64,000 nt of DNA, from NCBI GenBank assembly GCA_044449065.1, contig JBIOHP010000016.1, forward strand, positions 1-64,000, read 5' to 3'. The notes beneath the pieces were generated by a model. The model was given only the letters and a program-made list of their open reading frames with translations. It had not been told where the DNA came from and did not search any database. The DNA comes from JBIOHP01 sp044449065 (GTDB taxonomy: Bacteria > Bacteroidota > Ignavibacteria > UBA10030 > SZUA-254). The position numbers and the translations under genes were made by a program. This document shows, piece after piece, positions 16,868 to 26,593 of the stretch (position 1 is its first letter; every line of letters begins with the position of its first letter).

Positions 16868-19800
16868 ATGATACGAAACAAGCTTACAAAAATATCTACA
16901 GAACATAAAATTATTTTAGGGCTTGGTTCCTCTCTCATCCTACTGTTGGGACTTGGAGGTCTTTCGTACTTCAGCATTATGCAGGTTAAGAGCACCTCAA
17001 CCTGGGTTGTTCACTCCCAGGAGGTGATCAATGTGCTGGGGAGGGTTCTTAACGACGTTTCCGAGTCAGAAACTAATTCACGGGGTTATATTATTACCAA
17101 TCGGGAAGAATTTCTACCTGCGTATAATTATTCCACAACCCGGCTTGAAGACGACCTGGAGACATTATCAGGTTTGACGGTCACTGATATTGAGCAGACG
17201 AGACGGCTAACTAATCTGAAGGGGATTGTGGGGGAGAAACTTGCATTCATGAAACAATCGATTGATATTCACCGCGAGCGTGGATTTTCAGAAAGCATGA
17301 AGCTGATTTCTACCGATCGGGGCAGGATATTAATGGATTCTATTCGCACTATGATCCGGGTTATGGATCTGCAGGAAACGCAATTAGTTGGTCAACGGAG
17401 GGTGGACTCCGAGGCGAAAACTCAAAAAACGATAATGTTATTAACTCTCGGTATTGCATTCTCCATTCTCATTGTGATCGGTGCTGCAAGGATTATTTTA
17501 TATGATTTAAGGAAGAGGATGCAGGCAGAGGAGGAGAGAAATAGATTCTTTCGTATTTCCCATGATATGCTCTGTCTCATCCAGAAGAATGGTTATTTCA
17601 AAGAAGTGAATCCGGCATTTGAAAAAATTCTTGCGTTCCCTATAGGTGATCTCATTGGAAAACCCATTCTCGATTATGTCCATCCCGACGACCAGGATAC
17701 AACAATCCATGTTCTCGAAAATGCCCGGGTTGGAATCCCCACGCTTGAGTTTGAAAACCGTATCCGTTGCAATGATGGAACATATAAGTGGATTTCCTGG
17801 AATACCGCTTCACTGCCCGATGAAAATATCATCTACACCGTAGGGCGCGATATGACGGAACGCAAACGCGTAATGGAACAATTAAAAATATCCGAGCTTC
17901 GTTTTCGTACCACGGTGGAGGGGATGGGTGAAGCGTTGGTCATCATTGATCAAAATGATATCATTACCTATGCAAATAACCGGATAACATCGATTGTCGG
18001 CTATACGCTGGATGAAATAATAGGGTATCCTTCGAGGAAAATATTTTCTCCCCCGTCTGAAAATTCGAAGGATGATAAACCTGGCAGCCAGATATTTTTC
18101 CGAAAAACCAACAGGTATGAACTCCAAATTAAGAAAAAGGATCGGGAATCTATTTGGGTCGAAATTCATGCTACTCCGTATAAGAATATTCTGGGACAAA
18201 TCATCGGTACAATCGCGGCGATTGCGGAGATTACCCCGCGAAAAAACACGGAAGCAGCGTTACGCGAAATACAGAAACGATATAATTACCTTTTTGATCA
18301 TGCTAATGATATCATTTATCGGACCGATGAGAGGGGTAGGGTATTATTTTTTAATACCAGCGCTACAAGATTGCTTGGGTATTCCGCCGGTGAACTCTTC
18401 GGGAAACAATATCTTAGTTTTATTCCCGATGAATATCGATGGGAACTCCGTTTGTTTTATACGAGACAACTTCACGAAAGAATTCTCAGTTCGTATTTGG
18501 AATTTCCGGTTGTATGTAAGGGAGGTGAAATCATCTGGCTTGGACAAAATGTTCAACTCGTTATCGAAAATAGGAAAATTGTCGGTTTCGATGGAGTTGC
18601 GCGCGATATAACTGAACGCAAGCGCGCTGAGCAAGCGTTGAGCGATAGTGAACGGCGGTACCGTTCTCTGGTAGAGACGATGGCAGAGGGTATTATCTTG
18701 ATGGAATCCGACCTTACTATTCGCGAGATGAATGCCACTGCTGAAAGAATTCTTGGGATGAGTTTCAAAGAATTGCAGCTTGCAGAGCCATCCCGTAGAT
18801 TCTGGAACGCCGTTCATGAAGACGGCAGTCCTTTTACGGTCGATGATATGCCTATCCGCGTCACACTCAATACATCAAAACCTTTATCAGATGTGGTCAT
18901 GGGTATACAAAAAAATGATGAATCGTTCTCCTGGATCTCGGTCAATACGCAACCGCTCTTTCATGAAAATACAGATTTGCCCTATGCGGTGGTCGCAACC
19001 ATTCATGATATCACCGAGCTGAAATTGAACGAACGCCGGCGGAAGGTTCAATTTACCATGCCTGCAATTCTCGCTGAAGCCGATACCCTTCGCACCGCCG
19101 CCGGGAATATTTTACGGTCGATTTGTGAAAATTTAGAGTGGGATACGGGCGAGTACTGGATAGTTGATTCGGCAACGCAATGGATGAAACTGGAACAAGG
19201 ATGGCAAGATCCTGATCTGAACGCGATCATGGGGTTGATCACAGATATCCCGGGTAGATCGATATCAGATTTTGATTATACTAAACGTGTGTTTGCGAGT
19301 GGTAAGCCGGATTGGATTGTGAAAAACGAAGGTGAACCAATTTTCCCAATATCTAGGGGACCTGATTCCGGAGATATGCGGTCTGTGTTAACTCTCCCGG
19401 TTATCCGGGGGAAACAAATCATCGGGATATTGTTATTTTTTAGTCGAAAACGACTTCAACCGGATACTGAACTTCTCCATCTGATGGAAAGTACGGGAAG
19501 TCTCATCAGTCAATTCATCGAACGAAAAGAAGCGGAAGATGCGCAAACAGCAACAGAGCGAAGATATAAATTGCTCTTTGAAAATATTGTTGATGCGGTC
19601 CTTTTAACCACTCTGGATGGAGTTATTATCACTGCTAATTCCGAAGCTTGTAGAATGTTTAATCGCGTCGAGGATGAATTCGTGCATCTGGGAATCATTG
19701 ATTTAATCGATCCGGAGGATTCACGGTTTACAGCGGCAATGACGAATCCCCAAAGCGCCGTTTTTAAAGGAGAAGTTAGTTTTATTCGAAAAGATGGGAC

Positions 19801-21883
19801 AAAATTTCCAGGGGAAGTGACATCGAACGTGTTCAGGGAACGTCATGGTCAAGATCAAATCAGCATGATCGTCAGAGATATAACGACGAGAAAGAAAGTG
19901 GAAGAGGAGCTCTTGAAAGCGAAAGAGCTTGCTGAGATTGCTGCAAGAGCCAAATCGGAATTCCTGGCAACGATGAGTCATGAAATCAGAACGCCTATGA
20001 ATGCTATCATCGGTACGACGGGTTTACTGATGCAGACCGATTTGACCGAGGAACAATTAGATTATGGGAGAACTATTCAGATCGGTGGCGAAACACTTCT
20101 CACCGTAATTAACGATATTCTGGATTTTTCAAAAATAGAATCGGGTAAAATGGATCTCTATGAGCATCCTTTTGAAATTGAGCGATGTATCGAAGAAACG
20201 TTTGATTTACTCGCTTCGAAAGCATTTGAGAAGAGAATCGATTTAAACTATCTCGTTGCATCAAACGTTCCCCCCTCCATTTTTGGCGACAATTTACGTG
20301 TCCGACAGATTCTTCTGAATCTGGTCGGTAATGCGGTTAAATTTACAGCTGAAGGGGAAATTAATGTCTCAGTGTTTGCCGATCATATAGTTGAGAAAGA
20401 GGTATACTTGATAAAGTTTACCGTGACAGACACGGGGATAGGAATTCCAGCGGATAAAATTCAAACTCTCTTTCAACCCTTTCAACAGGTCGGTACCACG
20501 ACTGCGAGAAGATTTGGAGGAACGGGTCTGGGGCTGGCAATCTCCAAACGTCTTATCGATCTCATGGGAGGGAAGATTTGGGTTGAAAGCAGGGAAGGCG
20601 AGGGTTCCTCATTTCATTTTCAATTCCAGACTAAAGCCGAGCGAAAAGAAGATGGGGGCGGGAAAAGAGATTCAGTCCCGGAACTTCAAGGAAAGAAAAT
20701 TCTCCTGGCAGATAGCGGAATGTTAAGCACAAGGTCGCTGGAAAATCTGCTAAATATTTGGGGGTTGAAGGTTGTAACCCGAAATACTTTAACGGGCGCA
20801 TTGAAGATCCTCAAGAGTCATCAATTTGACGCGGTATTAATCGATGCAAATATTTTCGAACAAATCAGCGATAATGAATTAGCGGAGGCAACTGAATATC
20901 TTAGAAGCTGTGAATCGCCATTAATTCTCATTAGCAGGCAAGTTCTTGTTAATAATAAAATCCTTGATTTGAGGGATTTATTCCATATTTTTGTGCCCAA
21001 ACCGGTGAAAAGTGAACGACTCTTCAAGGTCATTAAAAATGTTTTCATCGGGGAAGAACAACCACCGGATTATAATCCGCTCGTAATCCCCCAGAATTAT
21101 ATGCCGCAACGCAAACTATTAAAGTTGCTCGTGGCGGAAGATAATCTTATCAATCAAAAAATGATGGTTCGTGTTCTTGAAAAAATGAATTATAAACCCG
21201 ACATCGCTGCGGATGGGCAGGAGGTTATTCATGCAGTTAAAAATAATATATATGATTTAATTTTTATGGATATGCAGATGCCTGTGCTCGATGGCATCGA
21301 AGCGACAAAATTAATAATCAACACTATGAGTGAAGCGGATAGGCCTAAAATTATTGCTTTGACAGCCAACGTGACCGAGGAAGATAAACAAAAATGTCTA
21401 GCTGCAGGAATGAATGGTTTTTTAGGAAAACCGATTCGGATCGAAGAATTAAAACGCTGCCTCGACTATTGGACAACAGTGATCGAAAATGAATCCACCA
21501 TCAGCCAATTATCAACCACGACCGCACAACATGCAATCGATTTGAACGTTATAGCCGGTTTGAGAGAACTCCAGACCGATGATAATAATTCATTTGTAAA
21601 CGAACTTATAGACCTCTTTCTTGATACCGCACCGCGGCATCTCGCAAAAATCAAGGAAGCGAAAGTGAAATCAGATTCAAAAGGTCTCACACTGGCGTCA
21701 CATACGTTAAAGGGGAGCAGCGTAAATTTAGGCGCCATGCCGCTGGCGGCACTTTGTAAGAAAATTGAAGATTCGAGTAGAGATGAAGCCTTTGACAACC
21801 TTGACGAACTCCTTCGTGAGCTCGAGAATGAATTTATGCGGGTAAGAACTGAACTTACAAAGCTGAAAGACGGGGGATCGTAA
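16868..21883 (+). CDS. Hybrid sensor histidine kinase (CHASE3, multiple PAS, GAF, two REC, Hpt)
   Basis: A 1671-residue inner-membrane hybrid kinase. Order: membrane helix about 14-36, CHASE3-like extracytoplasmic domain, second helix about 187-210, four or more PAS/PAC domains (repeated 'xDITERKRxE' linkers), a GAF-like domain (about 730-880), another PAS, then HisKA with H-box SHEIRTPMNAI (His1038), HATPase (LVGNAVKF, GTGLGLAIS), a first receiver with an incomplete acidic pair (ADS), a second receiver with Asp1468 (IFMDMQMPVLDG), and a C-terminal Hpt with His1612 (SHTLKGSS). The complete His-Asp-His relay could pass phosphate to a separate regulator. The convergent NtrC-type gene 29 bp away is the obvious partner candidate, though convergent genes are not co-transcribed. 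Confidence 0.93.
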   Translation: MIRNKLTKISTEHKIILGLGSSLILLLGLGGLSYFSIMQVKSTSTWVVHSQEVINVLGRVLNDVSESETNSRGYIITNREEFLPAYNYSTTRLEDDLETLSGLTVTDIEQTRRLTNLKGIVGEKLAFMKQSIDIHRERGFSESMKLISTDRGRILMDSIRTMIRVMDLQETQLVGQRRVDSEAKTQKTIMLLTLGIAFSILIVIGAARIILYDLRKRMQAEEERNRFFRISHDMLCLIQKNGYFKEVNPAFEKILAFPIGDLIGKPILDYVHPDDQDTTIHVLENARVGIPTLEFENRIRCNDGTYKWISWNTASLPDENIIYTVGRDMTERKRVMEQLKISELRFRTTVEGMGEALVIIDQNDIITYANNRITSIVGYTLDEIIGYPSRKIFSPPSENSKDDKPGSQIFFRKTNRYELQIKKKDRESIWVEIHATPYKNILGQIIGTIAAIAEITPRKNTEAALREIQKRYNYLFDHANDIIYRTDERGRVLFFNTSATRLLGYSAGELFGKQYLSFIPDEYRWELRLFYTRQLHERILSSYLEFPVVCKGGEIIWLGQNVQLVIENRKIVGFDGVARDITERKRAEQALSDSERRYRSLVETMAEGIILMESDLTIREMNATAERILGMSFKELQLAEPSRRFWNAVHEDGSPFTVDDMPIRVTLNTSKPLSDVVMGIQKNDESFSWISVNTQPLFHENTDLPYAVVATIHDITELKLNERRRKVQFTMPAILAEADTLRTAAGNILRSICENLEWDTGEYWIVDSATQWMKLEQGWQDPDLNAIMGLITDIPGRSISDFDYTKRVFASGKPDWIVKNEGEPIFPISRGPDSGDMRSVLTLPVIRGKQIIGILLFFSRKRLQPDTELLHLMESTGSLISQFIERKEAEDAQTATERRYKLLFENIVDAVLLTTLDGVIITANSEACRMFNRVEDEFVHLGIIDLIDPEDSRFTAAMTNPQSAVFKGEVSFIRKDGTKFPGEVTSNVFRERHGQDQISMIVRDITTRKKVEEELLKAKELAEIAARAKSEFLATMSHEIRTPMNAIIGTTGLLMQTDLTEEQLDYGRTIQIGGETLLTVINDILDFSKIESGKMDLYEHPFEIERCIEETFDLLASKAFEKRIDLNYLVASNVPPSIFGDNLRVRQILLNLVGNAVKFTAEGEINVSVFADHIVEKEVYLIKFTVTDTGIGIPADKIQTLFQPFQQVGTTTARRFGGTGLGLAISKRLIDLMGGKIWVESREGEGSSFHFQFQTKAERKEDGGGKRDSVPELQGKKILLADSGMLSTRSLENLLNIWGLKVVTRNTLTGALKILKSHQFDAVLIDANIFEQISDNELAEATEYLRSCESPLILISRQVLVNNKILDLRDLFHIFVPKPVKSERLFKVIKNVFIGEEQPPDYNPLVIPQNYMPQRKLLKLLVAEDNLINQKMMVRVLEKMNYKPDIAADGQEVIHAVKNNIYDLIFMDMQMPVLDGIEATKLIINTMSEADRPKIIALTANVTEEDKQKCLAAGMNGFLGKPIRIEELKRCLDYWTTVIENESTISQLSTTTAQHAIDLNVIAGLRELQTDDNNSFVNELIDLFLDTAPRHLAKIKEAKVKSDSKGLTLASHTLKGSSVNLGAMPLAALCKKIEDSSRDEAFDNLDELLRELENEFMRVRTELTKLKDGGS

Positions 21884-21912
21884 TTTATTGAATCATCTGA
21901 TGTAGGAGTAGA

Positions 21913-23295
21913 TCAGCCAATCTTATATTTTTCCATGAGTCGATAGAGCGTCGCCCGTCCTAGTTTCAATTTTCCGGCGGCTTCGTAAACGTTTCCGCCG
22001 GTGACTTTTAGAGCATGCCTGATTGCCGCTTCTCTCAGTTCCTCAATAGGTCTAATGATATGGCTATCAAACTGATTATTTTTATGTTCAGGAGTTTCAG
22101 TTGTCTCTGGATTTAGAATCGTGGTCGGTAATGAATGTTCGGTGATGGTATCGCCGTCGTTGATAATTACTGCGCGTTCAATAGCATGTTCCAGCTCCCT
22201 GATGTTTCCGGGCCATGAATAATCATGGAGAATACGAATTACTTGTTTAGAAAATTTCATTAGAGGTTTTCCCCGTCCGGTTGTAAATTTATTCAAAAAA
22301 TATTCAGCGAGCAGCGGGATATCCGACCGTCGATCCCGGAGGGGCGGAAGGTAGATCGGAAAAGAAGCTAACCGGTAGTAGAGATCTTCACGGAATATTT
22401 TATTTGCGACCGCATCGTTCAAATTACGATTTGTTGCCGAGATGATGCGAATATCAGAATGTAGTATCTCTGTGCCGCCAACCCTTTCAAATTGATTCAA
22501 CTGAAGGACACGAAGGATTTTTACCTGCAAGGCGATATCCATATCGCCTATTTCATCGAGAAAAATTGTTCCGGTATGAGCTTGTTCAAATTTTCCAATT
22601 TTCTTCTGATAAGCTCCGGTGAACGAGCCGCGCTCATGACCGAACAGTTCGCTTTCGAGGAGCTCTTTCGGTATGGAGGCGCAATTAACAACAACGAATG
22701 GTCCTTTCGCGCGATTGCCGTTAAAGTGGATCGCTTTGGCTACCAATTCTTTACCCGTCCCGCTTTCACCCTGAATAAGGACAGCGATATCATTATCCTT
22801 CACCTTATTCATCAGGGCGAATATCTTTTTCATGGAATCATGGTTTGAAAGAATATTATCAAATTTCAGAGAGCTGATGAGCGATTCGTGCAATCTCCAA
22901 TTTTCACGGGCTAAATCGTACATGCGAATGGAATTTCCCATTGCGATACCTAATTTTTGGATATCGAGCGGTTTGCAAAAATAATCTATTGCGCCAAGTT
23001 TTATTGTTTCCAACGCCACATCGATTCGATCCTGCGCCGAGAGCATTATGACCGGTAACTCAGAATTCCGCCGTTTGATTTCTTTGAGTAAATCTATACC
23101 GCTCATCCCCGGCATAATGATATCGGATAAAATTAAATCTGGTAAGTCGTCAATATGTTGCAGACATTCTTCGCCGCTCGGGAAGGATTTAACCGTATAA
23201 CCCCAGTGTTTATGTATCGTTTGCTCAAGTAATTTACGGGCAAGTTCATCGTCTTCAACGATAAAAATTAATCTATTATTCGCGGTTGTTTCCAT
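21913..23295 (-). CDS. NtrC-family sigma-54-dependent response regulator
   Basis: A 460-residue regulator with an N-terminal receiver (acidic EDD, phosphoacceptor Asp58 in LSDIIMPGMSG), a central AAA+ sigma-54 interaction domain (Walker A GESGTGKE, Walker B FLDEIGD) and a C-terminal Fis-type HTH (NVYEAAGKLKLGRATLYRLMEKY). The sigma-54 contact loop reads GSFTGA instead of the usual GAFTGA. On phosphorylation it should activate sigma-54 promoters. An ATG at 23295 is preferred to the TTG two codons earlier. It ends 29 bp from the stop of the large hybrid kinase, which may supply its phosphate. Target genes are not visible here. Confidence 0.93.
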   Translation of the reverse strand: METTANNRLIFIVEDDELARKLLEQTIHKHWGYTVKSFPSGEECLQHIDDLPDLILSDIIMPGMSGIDLLKEIKRRNSELPVIMLSAQDRIDVALETIKLGAIDYFCKPLDIQKLGIAMGNSIRMYDLARENWRLHESLISSLKFDNILSNHDSMKKIFALMNKVKDNDIAVLIQGESGTGKELVAKAIHFNGNRAKGPFVVVNCASIPKELLESELFGHERGSFTGAYQKKIGKFEQAHTGTIFLDEIGDMDIALQVKILRVLQLNQFERVGGTEILHSDIRIISATNRNLNDAVANKIFREDLYYRLASFPIYLPPLRDRRSDIPLLAEYFLNKFTTGRGKPLMKFSKQVIRILHDYSWPGNIRELEHAIERAVIINDGDTITEHSLPTTILNPETTETPEHKNNQFDSHIIRPIEELREAAIRHALKVTGGNVYEAAGKLKLGRATLYRLMEKYKIG

Positions 23296-23441
23296 CTTCA
23301 AATGGGATTTGATCGTTGTTAAGGGAATTTTAATTTATGACAACATAAAAATACTACGAAAGTTATTCAAAAAAAAGCAAAGAACAAAATTAGATTAATC
23401 TTATAACAACCATTGACGTGGAGCAAATGATGACCATCGGT

Positions 23442-24275
23442 CTATGGCACGAGCATGCCGAGAATCAAGCCAAACAATATGGATTGACCTACTAAGAGAT
23501 ACCCGAGATTTTTAAAGTTTACTTTCGGAGACATTTTCATTATCCCATAACATACATGTAGACTTATCGGGATGAATGGCAGAATGCTCAACGCTGAAAC
23601 GAGGCGTTGCCAAATGAAGTAACCAAGAAGTGTAAGTATGAATAAGTTATACCAAATGGAATAGCGCCCGATTAAAAATTTATCCCTGTAATATACCATC
23701 GGCGTTTTAATGGTCGCTGCTATGATTTTTATATGGACATAAAATACATTGCTCCCGAAGAAGAATAAATTCAGTAACCATATCATGATCCCATTCCGAT
23801 CGATAATTCCGGTGAGTACATAGTATGCTCCAAGTCCGCTTAGAGAAAGCCCACTGATTGATATTAAATCACTGATTGGAGTTTTTCCAAATATTCTCGT
23901 TATAAAATAATTTAAAAAGAAGGCGATGATGCCAATTCCCGCTAAAGGAAGAAGCCAGTAATATCCTCCAAGCAAAAGTGGAATGAACAACAAAATACTC
24001 CCGATTGCGTAAATAGTAAACCATAACTTAGCCCGTTGTTTTCGCTCAATGGTATGAGTGTGCCCTGCTCTCAACTGTTTTAATATTTGCTGAGCCGGGT
24101 CGTAGGTCATGAATAATCCCAGCGAGGAAAATAAAAATGCTATGAAAGAGAAGGATAGTACGTGTGTTCGAAGCACAGCGACAAGCATCGGGATGAACAG
24201 CACAGCCCACGCTCCATGTTCGCGGGGTATGATCGGCGAAGATAGCGTATTATTACTGGTTCCGTTTACGGGCAT
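23442..24275 (-). CDS. YwiC-like integral membrane protein
   Basis: A 277-residue protein with about eight to nine membrane helices and the N-terminal signature IIPREHGAWAVLF, characteristic of the YwiC-like family. The family's biochemical role is not established; members often neighbour anaerobic respiration genes. The ATG lies inside the 3' end of the methyltransferase gene (23-bp overlap), so the two are translationally coupled. It is the last gene of a three-gene leftward operon with an NapH-like polyferredoxin. Confidence 0.8.
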   Translation of the reverse strand: MPVNGTSNNTLSSPIIPREHGAWAVLFIPMLVAVLRTHVLSFSFIAFLFSSLGLFMTYDPAQQILKQLRAGHTHTIERKQRAKLWFTIYAIGSILLFIPLLLGGYYWLLPLAGIGIIAFFLNYFITRIFGKTPISDLISISGLSLSGLGAYYVLTGIIDRNGIMIWLLNLFFFGSNVFYVHIKIIAATIKTPMVYYRDKFLIGRYSIWYNLFILTLLGYFIWQRLVSALSILPFIPISLHVCYGIMKMSPKVNFKNLGYLLVGQSILFGLILGMLVP

Positions 24276-25041
24276 GGATAACTAAATCTTGCGACTTTTT
24301 ACTCTCAAATGATTGCATACTGATTGTCCCGTATATTTTTATTTCTTCAAATTTAAATCGCAGGAGGTTTTTCTTTAAATCCTGTACTGAAAATGGTTGT
24401 AATTCAATCCTTCGGACGGAATGATTATTCGCGTTATGAGATGTATTAATTTCCTCTATTTCAAACAATAATCTACCACGGTCATACCGGTGTGTGCGAA
24501 TGTAGGTAGTGTCACCCGTTATTTTGATTGTTTGAAAATGTGATTGTTGCCTTAATATCCGTTGATAGTTAAGAATCTGGAGAATTAAGACTCCTCCGGG
24601 TTTTAACACATTCGAAAAGTTACGGATAACATTCTGTAAATCATTTTTGTGAGACAAATGTGGTAAAGTATTCCCGAGGCAAAATACGGCGTCAAACGAT
24701 AAAGTATACCGCGGGGGCAGGTGTAACATACTTGCATTGTGCGCGGCGATATTTAATCTTAAATGGATTGCTTGTTTTTTAAAGATCGCCAACATTCGAT
24801 TAGAAATATCTATAGCTGTTACTGATACGCCGAGTTTTGAAAGTAGAAGCGAATGGAATCCCGTACCGCATCCGGCGTCGAGCGCTTTTTTTATTTTATA
24901 TTTATCGACCATTAAGTGATAATACGGTCTTTCTTTAACAAAACGTTTTTCGATATCCGTCATCGAATCATAATCGTTAGCGATGGAATCATAAAACTCT
25001 TTTATACTAGTCATGTTTTGGCGCTTAATATTTTTGCTCAT
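24253..25041 (-). CDS. Class I SAM-dependent methyltransferase
   Basis: A 262-residue cytoplasmic methyltransferase. Motif I is ALDAGCGTGFHS (SAM-binding glycine loop, about residues 54-65), motif II acidic residue in VTAIDISNRM, and motif IV-like DAVFCLGNTLPHL. It begins 14 bp after the polyferredoxin stop and overlaps the YwiC-like gene. The substrate is unknown; a quinone, a cofactor or another small molecule linked to the membrane redox genes would fit the neighbourhood, which is inference only. Confidence 0.85.
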   Translation of the reverse strand: MSKNIKRQNMTSIKEFYDSIANDYDSMTDIEKRFVKERPYYHLMVDKYKIKKALDAGCGTGFHSLLLSKLGVSVTAIDISNRMLAIFKKQAIHLRLNIAAHNASMLHLPPRYTLSFDAVFCLGNTLPHLSHKNDLQNVIRNFSNVLKPGGVLILQILNYQRILRQQSHFQTIKITGDTTYIRTHRYDRGRLLFEIEEINTSHNANNHSVRRIELQPFSVQDLKKNLLRFKFEEIKIYGTISMQSFESKKSQDLVIHARKRNQ

Positions 25042-25055
25042 CGGTGTACAACCTC

Positions 25056-26168
25056 TTAGAAATGTTCGTAAATCGGGGAGTCGATTGTTTGAATTCTCTG
25101 TAGATATTCTTCAGAGGTGATTGTAGTATGCCAGTGATTTGTCAATATTGCAATGCCGGTGATAGCTATAAATATCCCAACGATAAGAGTGCCAAATATC
25201 CATGACGGGAGTTGATTCTTCATGAACGGGGTTTTTATTTCGAGGGTTCGCTTCACCGGACATGCCGCAACACAGGCGAGGCACGCTGAACATTCATCGC
25301 TACGAACGGTTTGACTTATATGAACCCGGATATTTGCCGGGCAAACTTTTGTGCATAATTCGCAATCGACGCACGTTGATAAATTACGCGTGATGTTAAA
25401 TGGACTTAACCAGCTAAGCGCACCGAGAAGGGCGCCATAGGGGCATAGATACCTGCACCAGAAATTCTTTACAAAGATAGAAAGGAGGATGAAGGTAATT
25501 ATAGTCCATAGGGCGAATGTAGATATCTGGGAAAAAAATAAGTACAGTTTGATGTCGGCAATTTTATTATACGGACTGGCAATGAAGTTCTCCAGAGCCG
25601 AAGTATCCATCTGCAAGATTGTGTAAAGGAAAAATAATAAAATAATATATTTTAATGACCGCAACGGATAATCCAGCCATTTCGGAAGAGTTAAATTATT
25701 GTTCATTAGGCGGCGGCCGAGCATCCAGAGCGATTCGCTTATCGTGCCAATCGGACAAAGCCAGCTACAAAATGCTTTTTTCAGTAGAACGCTTATTGTA
25801 ACAATAGCGAGGAAAATAAAGAATCCGGCAGGATGAATATTGTTGACAATTCCGGTCGATAACCAATATTTAAGACTAATCAGGGCGCTGATTGGAAGAA
25901 ATCCCTCAACTCCCGGCGGGCGGTTAACGAATATTGATTTGCCGCTCAACATACCCCACCTAAGAAAGAGATGAAACTCTATACCGATCCAGATGCATAA
26001 TAGGAAAAAACACACTTGGACGGTTGATCGATAGAATTGTGAATCTTCTTTGTAACGCAGAATTAATCTCTTGAACCATACCGGTTCTTGCCGGTAGGTA
26101 TTTCGTTTTACTCGCAACTCCGGAGGAATCTTTTTTATTCTTAATTTATCCTTGACGGCTGCGTTCAT
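25056..26168 (-). CDS. NapH/NosR-like membrane polyferredoxin
   Basis: A 370-residue inner-membrane protein with about five to six helices and four cysteine clusters. Two are CxxxCP motifs at helix ends (SWLCPIG and RYLCPYG, each preceded by Cys) and two are classical [4Fe-4S] motifs, CVDCELCTKVCP and CSACLACVAACP. The arrangement is that of NapH/NosR/CcoG-type quinol-to-periplasm electron-transfer proteins. It is longer than typical NapH because of an N-terminal extension. First gene of the operon; the upstream spacer contains palindromes that could be regulatory. The terminal reductase served is not encoded in this window. Confidence 0.85.
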   Translation of the reverse strand: MNAAVKDKLRIKKIPPELRVKRNTYRQEPVWFKRLILRYKEDSQFYRSTVQVCFFLLCIWIGIEFHLFLRWGMLSGKSIFVNRPPGVEGFLPISALISLKYWLSTGIVNNIHPAGFFIFLAIVTISVLLKKAFCSWLCPIGTISESLWMLGRRLMNNNLTLPKWLDYPLRSLKYIILLFFLYTILQMDTSALENFIASPYNKIADIKLYLFFSQISTFALWTIITFILLSIFVKNFWCRYLCPYGALLGALSWLSPFNITRNLSTCVDCELCTKVCPANIRVHISQTVRSDECSACLACVAACPVKRTLEIKTPFMKNQLPSWIFGTLIVGIFIAITGIAILTNHWHTTITSEEYLQRIQTIDSPIYEHF

Positions 26169-26593
26169 CTCGGTCGTCGAGAGCTAATTAGGTGCATCAT
26201 TATTATTGTACTTGAAATTGTCGATTATGGATATTTTGAATGAACATCCTGCATAGCCGGTCAGTGCATCCGAAGTGCTATATCTCAAATCTTATGCCAT
26301 ATCAGATATATTAATCTGAAATATGTAAGTTATTGATATTAAAGACAGTTATAGTAATTTAATTTTGATTCGGCTCGAATCGATTATCACTATATTCTCA
26401 ATTGTGATAAGATGGAATTATCAATTATTCAAATGTGAGGTTCGAATAGTTTTTAAGAAATGGAACCGGAGTGTAAATTTGTATAGACCAACAAGCGATC
26501 TGCCGCGTATTGACGTGAATTTAACAGGGGGACAGATGTTAGTAATTCTGGATTATAAATAAAATACTTAATCCATCAAACGGTGCGTTAAAA
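26169..26593. other. Promoter spacer of polyferredoxin operon
   Basis: A 425-bp AT-rich interval upstream of the leftward polyferredoxin operon and downstream of the GldM-like gene. It holds an inverted repeat CAGAT-N6-ATCTG (26303-26318) and TTATCAC (26384-26390) / GTGATAA (26404-26410), either of which could be an operator. No classical FNR site was recognised. A 65-codon frame on the plus strand lacks gene-like features. Confidence 0.5.

Noticed and set aside
26365..26562. 65-codon plus-strand ORF upstream of the polyferredoxin operon
   Set aside because: No RBS, no recognisable features, and it overlaps likely regulatory palindromes.
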